Source: Myroides indicus
GTDB lineage: Bacteria > Bacteroidota > Bacteroidia > Flavobacteriales > Flavobacteriaceae
Assembly (NCBI RefSeq): GCF_004364575.1
Contig: NZ_SOAG01000009.1
Coordinates: 35,467 to 99,466 of the forward strand
Length of the DNA: 64,000 nt
Direction: 5' to 3'
Numbering within the stretch: the first letter of the stretch is position 1; the number at the start of each line of letters is the position of its first letter. Of the stretch, positions 17,267-25,703 are shown one piece after another. Made by a program: the position numbers and the translations under genes. The notes below the pieces were generated by a model, which worked only from the letters and a program-made list of their open reading frames with translations, was not told the origin of the DNA and ran no database searches.

Positions 17267-18622
17267 ATGCGCATACATTTTATAGCCATTGGGGGCAGTG
17301 CAATGCACAATCTCGCCATGGCTTTACACGATAAAGGAGACATAGTAACCGGAAGCGATGATGCTGTTTTTGAACCTTCCCGATCGCGTTTGCTGGCAAA
17401 AGGATTGCTACCCGAACAAATGGGATGGTTTCCTGAAAAAATAACCAAGGATATTGATGTGGTTATTTTGGGAATGCACGCCAAAAAAGATAATCCCGAA
17501 TTGCTGAAAGCACAAGAATTCGGATTAAAAGTTTATTCTTATCCTGAGTTTATCTACGAGCATTCCAAAAATAAAACCCGCGTGGTTATTGGGGGTTCGC
17601 ATGGAAAAACAACTATTACTTCCATGATTTTACACGTGATGAATTATCACAACGTAGCTGTTGATTTCTTGGTAGGTGCACAGTTGGAGGGTTTTGACAA
17701 TATGGTACACCTTACTCATGAAAATGACTTTATGGTGATAGAAGGAGACGAATATTTATCATCTCCTGCAGATTTAAGACCTAAATTTCATTTATATCAG
17801 CCCAATATTGCTTTGTTAAGCGGTATTGCATGGGATCATATTAATGTTTTTCCAACGTTTGAAAATTATGTAGAGCAATTCAAAATTTTTATTGACAAAA
17901 TTATCAATGGCGGTATTTTGGTTTATAATGAGGAAGATTCAGTTGTAAAAGAAATTGTTGAACAGTCTGAAAATACAATTCGCAGATTGCCTTATTCTAC
18001 CCCTCCTTACACTATCAGTAACGGAATTACTTATCTGGAGACTTCTGACGGAGATATGCCTTTGGAGATTTTTGGAGCACATAATCTCAATAATCTTAAT
18101 GGTGCGAAGTGGATCTGCCAGAATATGGGAATTGACGAGGCAGATTTTTATGAAGCAATAGCTACCTTTAAGGGAGCATCAAAACGGTTAGAAAAAATTG
18201 CTGAAAATAAATCAACTGTTGTTTTCAAAGATTTTGCACATTCGCCCAGTAAGGTCAAAGCAACGACAGAGGCAGTAAAAAATCAATATCCCGACAAAAA
18301 GTTGATCGCTCTTTTAGAATTACACACTTACAGCAGTCTGAATGTTGAATTTTTATCTCAATACCAGGGAGCATTAGATAAAGCAGATACAGCAGCAGTT
18401 TTCTATTCGCTGGAAGCTCTTAAAATAAAGAGAATGCCCGAAATAAGCGCGGAACAGATGCAGGGTGCGTTTCAAAGGGAGGGATTGAAAACATTTACAA
18501 ATGCTGCAGAGTTTAAACTGTTTTTGCAGACTTTGAATCTGGATAACGCAGTACTGCTGTTTATGAGTTCAGGAGATTACGGCGGTCTGGATTTAAATCA
18601 ATACGTTGCCGAAAACATGTAG
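17267..18622 (+). CDS. mpl: UDP-MurNAc:L-Ala-gamma-D-Glu-meso-DAP ligase (murein-tripeptide recycling)
   Basis: 451 residues, Mur-ligase family. The N-terminal IHFIAIGGSAMHNLA is the Mpl/MurC-type UDP-binding loop; the ATP-binding loop is GGSHGKTT (about residues 107-114); GDEY and SGIAWDHINVFPT follow, and the C-terminal domain has FKDFAHSPSKVKATTEA with the conserved Asp-x-Ala-His-x-Pro. Mpl reattaches recycled tripeptide to UDP-MurNAc in the cytoplasm, saving peptidoglycan precursors. The AIGGSAM loop and length separate it from MurC (AIGGIGMSG). radC follows 64 bp later and may be co-transcribed. Confidence 0.93.
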   Translation: MRIHFIAIGGSAMHNLAMALHDKGDIVTGSDDAVFEPSRSRLLAKGLLPEQMGWFPEKITKDIDVVILGMHAKKDNPELLKAQEFGLKVYSYPEFIYEHSKNKTRVVIGGSHGKTTITSMILHVMNYHNVAVDFLVGAQLEGFDNMVHLTHENDFMVIEGDEYLSSPADLRPKFHLYQPNIALLSGIAWDHINVFPTFENYVEQFKIFIDKIINGGILVYNEEDSVVKEIVEQSENTIRRLPYSTPPYTISNGITYLETSDGDMPLEIFGAHNLNNLNGAKWICQNMGIDEADFYEAIATFKGASKRLEKIAENKSTVVFKDFAHSPSKVKATTEAVKNQYPDKKLIALLELHTYSSLNVEFLSQYQGALDKADTAAVFYSLEALKIKRMPEISAEQMQGAFQREGLKTFTNAAEFKLFLQTLNLDNAVLLFMSSGDYGGLDLNQYVAENM

Positions 18623-18686
18623 AAATTGTTTTTTAAGGCTCGGTTTTTGAGGTATGATTTTCAATGAATGAGTAGAAATGAAATAG

Positions 18687-19445
18687 ATGCTTATGGAAAA
18701 TCAGAAGATACCGATAAACTTTTGGTCAGAAGACGATCGCCCAAGAGAAAAACTCCTGACAAAAGGAAAAACTGCTTTAACAGATGCTGAATTACTGGCA
18801 ATTTTAATCAATTCGGGCAACAGGAACGAATCGGCAGTAGATTTATGCCGAAGAATTTTACAGGATAACGGAAATAGTTTACCCGAATTGGCACGACTGA
18901 GTGAAAAACAATTGATGACGTATAAAGGAATAGGTGAAGCAAAGGCTTTATCTATCGTGGCTGCGCTGGAGCTTGGACAGCGAAGACGGATGCGCGAAGT
19001 AACAGTTTCTCAGAAAATAACCTGCAGTAAAGATGTTTTTGAAATGATGCAGCCCAGAGTAGGAGAACTCAGTCATGAAGAGTTTTGGGTTATTTTGCTG
19101 AGCAATGCCAATCGGGTCAGGAAAATTGTAAAAAGCAGGGATATGCTGATTGAAGAGCGGTTTAACAGTCAAAAAGTAATAGATACTTTAAATATAAGCA
19201 AAGGAGGAATGACGGGAACAGTTTTAGATTTGCGTATTCTTTTTAAGTTGGCATTAGAATATCAGGCAACTGCAGTAATTCTCGTGCACAATCATCCCTC
19301 AGGCAAGCTCAAACCGAGCCATGCCGATATTCAGCTGACTAAAAAGGTAGTCGAAGCAGGTAAGATTATGGATATCGTTATTTTGGATCATTTTATCATT
19401 ACCGAATTTGACTATTTTAGTTTTGCCGATAACGGACTGATTTAA
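18687..19445 (+). CDS. radC: RadC-family protein (JAMM/MPN domain)
   Basis: 252 residues. An N-terminal helix-hairpin-helix (LTDAELLAILINSGN and LMTYKGIGEAKA) is followed by the RadC JAB/MPN domain with conserved Glu in LSHEEFWVILLSNAN and the metal-binding VHNHPSGKLKPSHAD, where His-x-His and the later Asp bind zinc. Despite the name, a role in DNA repair is not supported by later genetics; the family is often linked to recombination or mobile elements. A second ATG at 18693 is equally possible as start. The downstream nucleotidase has its own promoter box. Confidence 0.92.
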   Translation: MLMENQKIPINFWSEDDRPREKLLTKGKTALTDAELLAILINSGNRNESAVDLCRRILQDNGNSLPELARLSEKQLMTYKGIGEAKALSIVAALELGQRRRMREVTVSQKITCSKDVFEMMQPRVGELSHEEFWVILLSNANRVRKIVKSRDMLIEERFNSQKVIDTLNISKGGMTGTVLDLRILFKLALEYQATAVILVHNHPSGKLKPSHADIQLTKKVVEAGKIMDIVILDHFIITEFDYFSFADNGLI

Positions 19446-19451
19446 AAAAAG

Positions 19452-19459
19452 TATCTTTG
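19452..19459 (+). promoter_or_regulatory. -7 promoter box of the YjjG-like gene
   Basis: TATCTTTG is a full match to TAnnTTTG. Transcription would begin only a few bases downstream, so the ATG at 19467 would have a leader of about five bases and the ATGs at 19473 and 19479 somewhat longer ones. Confidence 0.55.
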
Positions 19460-19466
19460 TCGTTTA

Positions 19467-20177
19467 ATGAAAATGACTATGATATTTAAACCCTTTGACA
19501 ACAAAACCGATATATTTTTTGACTTAGACCACACTTTATGGGATTTTGAAAAAAATTCAGCTTTGGCATTTGAGCGCGTAATCGACGAGATGAAAATGCC
19601 CTTTTCTGTTGCTGATTTTTTGAGTCATTATGTTGTAATCAATGAAGAATATTGGCATAAATACAGTCTGAATCTTATTTCGCACGATGAACTGCGCGTC
19701 GGGCGGATCAGAGATACTTTTCAATATTTAAAATACGAGGGCAATACAGAAGAAATACTTCAGATAGGGGAGAGTTACTTAAAATATCTTCCTGACTACA
19801 ACTATTTATTTGATGACGCTTTAGAGCTTTTAGATTATCTACAGGATAAATACAGACTGCATATTATTACTAATGGATTTGATGAAGTACAACGCCAAAA
19901 GCTGATTAATTCAGGGATTAGCCATTATTTTATAACCGTTACCAATTCGGAACTGGCAGGAGTTAAAAAACCGGATGCCGGAATTTTTACTTATGCGTTA
20001 AATCAGGCTAAGGTTTCCGTTGGCAATTCGGTAATGATAGGCGACAATTTATTGGCAGATATTAAAGGTGCGCAAAACGTAGGAATGGATGTTATTTACT
20101 ACAACGAGCACAATAAAAATATAACATCAGATTTAGTGCAGGTAAACAAACTCATTGATATTAAGGGGTTGTTATAG
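19467..20177 (+). CDS. yjjG: HAD-superfamily noncanonical pyrimidine nucleotidase (YjjG family)
   Basis: 236 residues. HAD motif I is FFDLDHTLWDFEKN (nucleophile Asp and second Asp two residues later), motif II is HIITNGFDE, the Lys is in GVKKPDAGIF, and motif IV is MIGDNLLADIKGAQNVG. The cap region and the WDFEKN extension fit the YjjG/YfnB branch, which hydrolyses noncanonical dUMP/UMP-type nucleotides and so cleans the nucleotide pool. Three in-frame ATGs (19467, 19473, 19479) lie within 13 bp. The -7 box at 19452-19459 places the transcript start almost at the first, so the true start is uncertain by four residues. Confidence 0.88.
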   Translation: MKMTMIFKPFDNKTDIFFDLDHTLWDFEKNSALAFERVIDEMKMPFSVADFLSHYVVINEEYWHKYSLNLISHDELRVGRIRDTFQYLKYEGNTEEILQIGESYLKYLPDYNYLFDDALELLDYLQDKYRLHIITNGFDEVQRQKLINSGISHYFITVTNSELAGVKKPDAGIFTYALNQAKVSVGNSVMIGDNLLADIKGAQNVGMDVIYYNEHNKNITSDLVQVNKLIDIKGLL

Positions 20178-20212
20178 CTTTTATGTTTATAACCAAATAC
20201 AACTTTTTATAA

Positions 20213-21490
20213 CTAATAGTTATATTTTAATTTCCATCTATTTTTTAAAAATTCCCGCGTAGCGTTTTCCCGTGCGTTTTGTCCGGGTTCATAAAAAACT
20301 GTACCACTGATTTCTTGCGGTAAAAACTCCTGGTTGACAAAATTGTTGGCGTAGTCGTGCGAGTATTTGTAATCTTCTCCGTAGCCCAGTTCTTTCATCA
20401 GCTTGGTAGGAGCGTTGCGCAAATGAATGGGAACGGATAAATCTCCGGTTTGTTTTACCACTTGTTGTGCCTTGCCGATAGCTATATAAGATGAATTGCT
20501 TTTGGGAGACGTTGCCAGATATACGGTGCATTGGCTCAGCAATATTCTGCTTTCGGGATAACCGATGACAGACACTGCCTGAAACGTATTGTTTGCCATG
20601 ATCAAAGCAGTAGGGTTTGCATTGCCGATGTCTTCTGAAGCGGCGATAAGCAATCTCCGGGCAATGAATTTTACATCTTCACCTCCTTCAATCATACGTG
20701 CCAGCCAATATACAGCACCGTTAGGATCACTCCCGCGAATAGACTTGATAAATGCCGAAACGATGTCATAATGCTGTTCACCGGTTTTGTCGTATAAGAC
20801 CGTGTTTTTTTGCACAATTTTCATCACGGCATCGTTAGTTATTTCAATGCTTTCTTCCGGTATAGAATTGACAATCAGTTCAAATGTGTTGAGCAGTTTT
20901 CTTCCGTCGCCGCCAGAAACCCTAAACAGGGCTTCAGTTTCTGTAAGTGTGATTTTTTTACGCTTTATTTTATCGTCTTTCTCCATCGCTCTCTCCAAAA
21001 GCGCCTGTAAATCGTCTTTGGTAAACGGATTAAGCGTGTAAACCTGACATCGTGAAAGCAGGGCGGGAATCACCTCAAAACTTGGATTTTCGGTAGTTGC
21101 ACCAATCAGCGTAATCCAGCCCCGTTCTACTGCTGCCAGCAGAGAATCCTGTTGTGATTTGCTAAAGCGATGAATTTCGTCAATAAACAAAATAGGGTTG
21201 CGGGCAGTGAATAATCCGGAATTGGTTTTGGCTTTTTCAATGACTTCCCTCACGTCTTTTACGCCCGAGTTAATAGCACTTAACGCATAAAAAGGTCTTT
21301 CGCTTTCTTTGGCAATGATTTCTGCCAAGGTGGTTTTTCCCGTTCCGGGAGGTCCCCAAAAAATGAGTGAAGGAATAAATCCTGTTTTTAACTGACGAGT
21401 CAAAATGCCATTTTCGCCTGCCAGATGCGATTGACTGATATAATCCGATAAAGCCTGAGGTCTTACTCTTTCTGCTAAGGGTGCTTCCAT
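20213..21490 (-). CDS. rarA: Replication-associated recombination protein A (AAA+ ATPase, MgsA)
   Basis: 425 residues, family-typical length. AAA+ motifs: Walker A GPPGTGKT at residues 46-53, Walker [11 protein letters not shown] near 98-107, sensor 1 in [13 protein letters not shown], arginine finger in ALLSRCQVY, and the C-terminal MgsA tetramerisation domain with [20 protein letters not shown] and [12 protein letters not shown]. RarA acts at stalled replication forks with SSB. It converges with the YjjG-like gene, with only 35 bp between the two stops. Confidence 0.95.
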   Translation of the reverse strand: MEAPLAERVRPQALSDYISQSHLAGENGILTRQLKTGFIPSLIFWGPPGTGKTTLAEIIAKESERPFYALSAINSGVKDVREVIEKAKTNSGLFTARNPILFIDEIHRFSKSQQDSLLAAVERGWITLIGATTENPSFEVIPALLSRCQVYTLNPFTKDDLQALLERAMEKDDKIKRKKITLTETEALFRVSGGDGRKLLNTFELIVNSIPEESIEITNDAVMKIVQKNTVLYDKTGEQHYDIVSAFIKSIRGSDPNGAVYWLARMIEGGEDVKFIARRLLIAASEDIGNANPTALIMANNTFQAVSVIGYPESRILLSQCTVYLATSPKSNSSYIAIGKAQQVVKQTGDLSVPIHLRNAPTKLMKELGYGEDYKYSHDYANNFVNQEFLPQEISGTVFYEPGQNARENATREFLKNRWKLKYNY

Positions 21491-21508
21491 GATCCGATGT
21501 ATGAGTTA

Positions 21509-21516
21509 CAAAAATA
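21509..21516 (-). promoter_or_regulatory. -7 promoter box of rarA
   Basis: Read on the minus strand it is TATTTTTG, a match to TAnnTTTG, 18 bp before the rarA ATG. No TTG at 17-23 bp upstream. Confidence 0.45.
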
Positions 21517-21605
21517 CAATCTCTGGCGACGAATTAAAAATTAAAATTTGCAATCGGAGAGCAGAAGCTGTTAATTGGATTTTTAAAACCCGAGCTCAAA
21601 TCTCA

Positions 21606-21968
21606 TTAAGCTTTCTTGTTATCAAATGTTTTTTTGAGGGCTTTTTCGGTTTTATAAATAACAATAGCCATTCCGATGACAAATATACCTACAGCTAATA
21701 AACCCAAAAAAGGCTCTTCTAATTGAATTTTAACAAACAAGGAAAGAAGGGCTAAAAAGAATAAAACAGCGCCCAAAATCAACATTAATTTACCCGAATA
21801 AAGATGTGCAAAATCCCAATGTTCCTGACCGCTCATGGATCTTTTAGTTCTATAACCATAAATAAAGTTTATTGTTTTGGGTGGTTTAAACCGAAACAAA
21901 TATCCTGAAATTAAAGTAATAAAAGCGACAAAAAATAAGATGACAGAGATACTATCTTCGGGGTTCAT
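21606..21968 (-). CDS. SdpI-family integral membrane protein
   Basis: 120 residues with about three membrane helices. The signature INFIYGYRTKRSMSGQEHWDFAHLYSGKL is the SdpI/YhfL core (x-x-Y-G-Y-R-T-x-x-S-M-x-x-x-E-x-W-x-F-A). In B. subtilis, SdpI is the immunity protein against the SdpC killing factor and also a signal transducer, but most family members are stand-alone genes of unknown role. No sdpC-like gene is recognised nearby, although a lipoprotein with a bacteriocin-like tail lies 0.8 kb away. A degenerate second copy follows immediately upstream (21985-22319), so this locus carried a tandem pair. Confidence 0.85.
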   Translation of the reverse strand: MNPEDSISVILFFVAFITLISGYLFRFKPPKTINFIYGYRTKRSMSGQEHWDFAHLYSGKLMLILGAVLFFLALLSLFVKIQLEEPFLGLLAVGIFVIGMAIVIYKTEKALKKTFDNKKA

Positions 21969-21984
21969 AAAGCGTTTTTTTAGT

Positions 21985-22319
21985 TTATTTAAATTTGTTT
22001 TTTAATGCTTTTTCGGTTTTGAAAATGGAAATACAAGGAACAAAAAGGCTAAAAGCTACAATCGCTCCTAAAATATAGGATGTATAAATATCTCCGTCCG
22101 GAATAATAAACAATAAGGGTAAACTTACACATAACCACAATCCGGAACGAATGAGTTCTTTAGCTGCTTTTTTTGAGCAAAATGCCAGTGCTCTTGACTT
22201 TTCATCGCATTCTTGGTACGATAACCATAAATATAGTTGATGTGTTTAGGCAAGTTTCTTTTAAAGAGCATCCCTGTGCCAATTGAACAAGCCGCTACAA
22301 ATAGAATACTTAAATTATT
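21985..22319 (-). pseudogene. Frameshifted second SdpI-family gene
   Basis: Translated on the minus strand, the first part reads SILFVAACSIGTGMLFKRN and then HINYIYGYRTKNAMKSQEHW, clearly SdpI. At a run of seven A (plus-strand T-run at about 22168-22174) the frame breaks; one base further along, it continues as KKAAKELIRSGLW, a membrane segment, and ends KTEKALKNKFK-stop, matching the end of the intact neighbour (EKALKK). One extra A would restore the full reading frame. The 5' end also has an in-frame TAA (22320-22322) where the start codon would be expected. Both lesions together suggest a pseudogene rather than a sequencing slip. Confidence 0.75.
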
Positions 22320-22369
22320 TTATGGTTTGAAACCCTTTATTTGCAATATATATAATTTTGCCCTTTAAT

Positions 22370-22435
22370 AACAATGCAGATATTCAAAAGCGGCTTTCAG
22401 ATATACTAAAGCGGCTTTTGAATATCTGCATTGTT
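22370..22435. repeat. Long perfect inverted repeat (22-bp arms)
   Basis: Left arm 22370-22391 and right arm 22414-22435 are exact reverse complements over 22 bp (arm begins AACAATGCAGATATTC). The 22-nt middle can pair further (GGCTTT / AAAGCG) with one mismatch, giving a stem of more than 30 bp. It lies between the SdpI pseudogene and the small membrane protein, whose last codons fall inside the right arm. It could be a strong bidirectional terminator or the trace of a small palindromic element. Confidence 0.85.
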
Positions 22436-22759
22436 AGAGCATGTTATGTTTTTTAGTACAATATATTTTTTTCTTAAAAAGGTTATATAAAAAAGATAGA
22501 AGAAAATAAATTTGAAACCAGTGCAAGATGGAGTTGCCAGTAAGATTACATTATTTTCATTCAACTGATTTAGTTGTACAATATTGCTGTAACACCAATC
22601 AATTTTTAGCTGAACAGTTGCATTGTAGGGGATATTATCAAATTCTACGATAGAATTATTGGCGACTTGCCCTACAATTTTATTGTTTATAATAACTTGA
22701 TAATTTCGTAATAAATCTGGATAAGTATTTTGTCTTTTTATAGTTAACTTTGCCATCAT
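22406..22759 (-). CDS. Small conserved protein with beta-domain and C-terminal membrane segment
   Basis: 117 residues from the ATG at 22759 (a second ATG at 22756 is also possible). An N-terminal beta-domain has the pattern LTIKRQNTYPDLLRNYQVII followed by a GQVANNSIVEF turn and LKIDWCYSN. This matches a widespread uncharacterised family with the form 'I-x-R-x-x-x-x-x-N-x-x-R-x-x-x-I-x-I-D-G-x-x-x-x-x-I-x-x-G-x-x-x-x-F ... K-I-D-W-C-x-S'. It is followed by a hydrophobic helix (FKFIFFYLFYITFL) and a basic stretch, so the domain is probably membrane-anchored. The start is 2 bp after the stop of the lipoprotein gene, indicating co-translation with it. Longer upstream readings overlap the lipoprotein gene and are rejected. 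Confidence 0.65.
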   Translation of the reverse strand: MMAKLTIKRQNTYPDLLRNYQVIINNKIVGQVANNSIVEFDNIPYNATVQLKIDWCYSNIVQLNQLNENNVILLATPSCTGFKFIFFYLFYITFLRKKYIVLKNITCSNNADIQKPL

Positions 22760-22761
22760 TA

Positions 22762-23547
22762 TTAGATCCGACTTGATAAGTAAGCAACTGAAGAAGCAAT
22801 TATTGCAGCATTTATGCCAACGACCCCTGCTCCAAGTGGTCCTGCTACAACACCACCCCAAATAGCTCCTTTATATCCTCCAGCAGCATCTGCAACTGCT
22901 AGAGAAAACCAACCCCTCGAACTGTAAAGTTCATTTTCAAAATTGTCTGATTCATACCAATATTTATAAGAGTCCTTTGCTATCGCAGATGTTACTAGTA
23001 TTATCGTTAATTCAATTTCTGAAATAGCGCTATTATTAGCATCATTTTCTATTATATTCAATCTGTCATATAAATCTGCATATGATGTGGCTTTAGTTAA
23101 TGAATTGTTAATTTGTGAAATTTTATCATTAAAAAATTGTGATTTATTTCTATCAGTCTCAAAAGCATGCAAATTTCTTACGAATTGTAAATCAATAAAG
23201 TTTAAGTCAGCAAGACTTTTACTAGCTGAATGTTCATTTCCTTGGAATTTAATCTTTTTATCACTTAAAAAATTAACTGTTTTCATTTTTACAAAATTTA
23301 GTAAAGCAACAGTATCAATTTCATTATTTGAATCTTTAAAACTTCTAATATTTATTTCATCTTCGAATTCTCTAATTATATAAGTTAAACCTTCACTATG
23401 TAGATTTCCATAATGATTCATTTCGTCTCTATCAAATAAATTAACTTCTCTTTTGTTAGATGGCTTAATTTCTTCTGAATTTTCGTTAGAAGAACAGCCT
23501 AATAATGTTCCCACTAACATAAATGTGATGATGCTTAATTTTTTCAT
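22762..23547 (-). CDS. Lipoprotein with glycine-rich bacteriocin-like C-terminus
   Basis: 261 residues. A lipoprotein signal peptide ends in LLGC (Cys18), then a Ser/Asn/Glu linker. The middle (residues 40-200) is helical and charged, with no recognised domain. The end is distinctive: WFSLAVADAAGGYKGAIWGG then VAGPLGAGVVGINAAIIASS, a Gly/Ala-rich hydrophobic stretch with GxxxG spacing, as in two-peptide bacteriocins and in the tails of several flavobacterial lipoproteins. It forms a two-gene unit with the small membrane protein downstream. Function unknown; membrane insertion by the tail is an inference. Confidence 0.75.
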   Translation of the reverse strand: MKKLSIITFMLVGTLLGCSSNENSEEIKPSNKREVNLFDRDEMNHYGNLHSEGLTYIIREFEDEINIRSFKDSNNEIDTVALLNFVKMKTVNFLSDKKIKFQGNEHSASKSLADLNFIDLQFVRNLHAFETDRNKSQFFNDKISQINNSLTKATSYADLYDRLNIIENDANNSAISEIELTIILVTSAIAKDSYKYWYESDNFENELYSSRGWFSLAVADAAGGYKGAIWGGVVAGPLGAGVVGINAAIIASSVAYLSSRI

Positions 23548-23853
23548 TGTTCTTAATTTTAATAATTATTTTTGTATTTCAATATAGTTTTATAATGCAT
23601 GGTCAATCCTTTTGAACCGTTTACTTTTTAAAATATGGTATAACACCCAAATATTGATAATGCTACAGCAATACATTTATTTATTAAGCTGTTTTTCAAG
23701 TGGTTCATAATTAGATTTTTAATGTGTCTTGGAACAAACATAGTTAAAAAAGTATAATAAACAAAAATTAACATTGTTTTTATAATAAAGTATTTTTAAT
23801 AATCTATTTTTTATCTTTATATTTTCAGATTAAAAAAACGGAGAGGAAAAAAT
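23548..23853. other. 306-bp AT-rich divergent gap
   Basis: This lies between the lipoprotein (minus) and rhomboid (plus) starts. It is very AT-rich, with no coding frame, tRNA or strong hairpin. No full TAnnTTTG box was found for either gene. An AGGAGAGG-like purine stretch (GGAGAGGAAAA, about 23840-23850) precedes the rhomboid ATG and could act as a Shine-Dalgarno sequence, which is unusual for this phylum. Confidence 0.4.
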
Positions 23854-24627
23854 ATGGAGAATAAAACGGCGTCTGTTTCATTTAATATCGTGATTTTGCC
23901 AATACTCTTTTTAATGGCTATCTGGTTGGTGTATTGGCTGGACTGGCGCGATTATTTACAGTTATATCAATATGGCGTTTATCCGAGAACGCTGAGTGGT
24001 TTGCGGGGCGTTGTTTTTAGTCCTTTTATTCATGGAGGGCTGCGACACCTTTACAATAATTCTATTGCTATTTTTGTTTTGTTGTTGATGCTCCAATATT
24101 TTTATAAAAAGCAGGTTTGGCAAGTAATTGGATGGGGAATTTTGCTTTCGGGACTGGGGACGTGGCTGATTGCTCGTTCGAGTTATCACATTGGCGCCAG
24201 CGGATTGATTTATGTTTTGGTGAGCTTTATGTTTTTTAAGGGGATACAAAGCAGGCATTTTCGGTTAGTAGCTCTTTCACTGGTGATTGTTGTGCTGTAT
24301 GGAAGTATGGTTTGGTATATGTTTCCCGATACGGAAGACGGTATTTCGTGGGAAGGGCATTTAAGCGGTTTTGTTACTGGATTGTTGCTGACACTGTTTT
24401 TAAAAGCACCTGAATTTGCCCAAAAAACATATAAGTACGACTGGCAGCATCCTGATTTTGATCCGCAGCAAGATCCTTTTATCAAGTGTTTTGACGAAAA
24501 CGGAAACTATATTATTATCCCTAAAGAAACACTGGAAGAACGCTGGAAAAGAGATATTAGAAATCCCTATCGCATTACACTGCCGGTAATTTATACAAAA
24601 AATACCTGTGGTTTTGATATGGTATAA
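23854..24627 (+). CDS. Rhomboid-family intramembrane serine protease
   Basis: 257 residues with six predicted helices. Rhomboid landmarks: SPFIHGGLRHLYNNSIAIFVL (the HGxxxHLxxN motif of helix 2), catalytic Ser116 in YHIGASGLIYVL (GxSG), and the catalytic His169 in WEGHLSGFVTGLLL. These proteases cut transmembrane segments of substrate proteins within the inner membrane. The C-terminal ~60 residues form a cytoplasmic tail with no recognised domain. It is preceded by an unusually good purine-rich ribosome-binding site. It stands alone, converging with a lipoprotein gene across a strong hairpin. Confidence 0.92.
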   Translation: MENKTASVSFNIVILPILFLMAIWLVYWLDWRDYLQLYQYGVYPRTLSGLRGVVFSPFIHGGLRHLYNNSIAIFVLLLMLQYFYKKQVWQVIGWGILLSGLGTWLIARSSYHIGASGLIYVLVSFMFFKGIQSRHFRLVALSLVIVVLYGSMVWYMFPDTEDGISWEGHLSGFVTGLLLTLFLKAPEFAQKTYKYDWQHPDFDPQQDPFIKCFDENGNYIIIPKETLEERWKRDIRNPYRITLPVIYTKNTCGFDMV

Positions 24628-24649
24628 GTTTTAAAGCGCTCCCTATACA

Positions 24650-24679
24650 AAGATGCTGCCTAAAATCAGGCAGCATCTT
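24650..24679. terminator. Bidirectional terminator hairpin
   Basis: Perfect 12-bp inverted repeat (AAGATGCTGCCT / AGGCAGCATCTT) with a 6-nt loop between the convergent rhomboid and lipoprotein genes. No long T-tract on either side, so efficiency is uncertain. Confidence 0.65.
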
Positions 24680-24789
24680 GAACTAATCACCAAACATTTG
24701 AGAATATTCTATTCCCTGTTGAAATTAAAGTATCGTGCTTTTAAAACTTATCGTGCAATTGTAAAGTAGAAGGAGTGGTTACATTGTTG

Positions 24790-25542
24790 TTAATCATGTT
24801 TTGTTACTTCTACTATTCCGTGAACGCGAAGTGCTTTTTTTACACCGTTTTCATCTTTATATCCTATTCTTACATTATTAAAGGTGAATGAAACCTTTTT
24901 AGGGAGTACTCCATAATGTGGATCTGTATAAAAGTCTTTAGAAGGATTTACACTGACAGAACCTTGACTATAATCCCATTTTTCTGTGCTATACTCAGGA
25001 AGGGTCACCCCGGGAGCAGTAAGTTCAACTTTCCACCTGTTGTACTGCCAAGTAGTATCAAAATCCTCCGCTGTAATTTCGAGTGATTCATTAAAACAGG
25101 AGTTGTCAGTTGCAATGTCTATACTGGCAGGAGTAGGGCTCAGATGTAGCATCCATGCTTTCTTTTTATATTTCTCATCCTTTCCAATTGTCAGATAGCA
25201 AGCTGTTGCCGGATTTAGAATAACACTCAAATCATTAGAAAAAGAAAAAACGGGTTCACTATCTGTTAAAGGGTCATCTCCATCAAATATAAACAACCCA
25301 ACTTCACTGATATAAGGATATTCTATGTGAGAATCGTCATTATCCCCATCATCATCGTTATCATTATTATCGCCCCCATTGCCGTCGTCATTATCATCCC
25401 CACCGTCATTGTTTCCGTCATCATCAGACGTCTGGACTGGTACAGCATCATCACCGGAACAACTATTGGTTGTTACCTGCAAGACCAAGAGTGGAAGGCA
25501 TAACAGAATAAGCCGAACCACCATAAAATAAAATTTATGCAT
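24790..25542 (-). CDS. Lipoprotein with Asp/Asn-rich spacer
   Basis: 250 residues. The signal peptide ends at a Cys in TTNSC, followed at once by SGDD, acidic residues of the kind that direct lipoproteins to the cell surface in Bacteroidota. Residues 40-72 are an extreme low-complexity spacer made only of Asp, Asn, Gly and a final Ser-His (about 20 Asp). The remaining ~175 residues are beta-rich (VGLFIFDGDDPL, KAWMLHLSPTPAS, VSFTFNNVRIGYKDENG) with no recognised domain. The leader contains the same palindromic block as the next lipoprotein gene. An Asp-rich spacer could bind calcium or act as an extended stalk; that is inference. Confidence 0.75.
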   Translation of the reverse strand: MHKFYFMVVRLILLCLPLLVLQVTTNSCSGDDAVPVQTSDDDGNNDGGDDNDDGNGGDNNDNDDDGDNDDSHIEYPYISEVGLFIFDGDDPLTDSEPVFSFSNDLSVILNPATACYLTIGKDEKYKKKAWMLHLSPTPASIDIATDNSCFNESLEITAEDFDTTWQYNRWKVELTAPGVTLPEYSTEKWDYSQGSVSVNPSKDFYTDPHYGVLPKKVSFTFNNVRIGYKDENGVKKALRVHGIVEVTKHD

Positions 25543-25591
25543 AATATTAAAGAATTTAATTTTTAAAGTTGTTTAATTTTAAAGCTTAATG

Positions 25592-25627
25592 ATAGGAGAA
25601 AAATACCCCCGAAAGAGTATTTTTAAC
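25592..25627 (-). promoter_or_regulatory. Palindromic leader element, copy c
   Basis: On the minus strand: TTAGTTAAAAATACTCTTTC followed by GGGGGTATTTTTCTCC. It is centred about 70 bp before the ATG at 25542. It is nearly the same as copy b (27311-27346), and the similarity runs on for about 45 more bases toward the gene. It forms a hairpin with a TTTC loop (GAAA on the other strand). Confidence 0.6.
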
Positions 25628-25703
25628 TAATTAAGGGGTTATGAAAAAATTATGGTTTACAAGTACAATTGCGACCCCTTTTATCAGCAGTTTGACAAAC
25701 TAT

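Noticed and set aside
22762..23547. Established SdpABC-type killing-factor system with the adjacent SdpI genes
   Set aside because: No SdpA or SdpB homologue and no SdpC-like sequence; the SdpI genes are separated by a long inverted repeat and may be unrelated.
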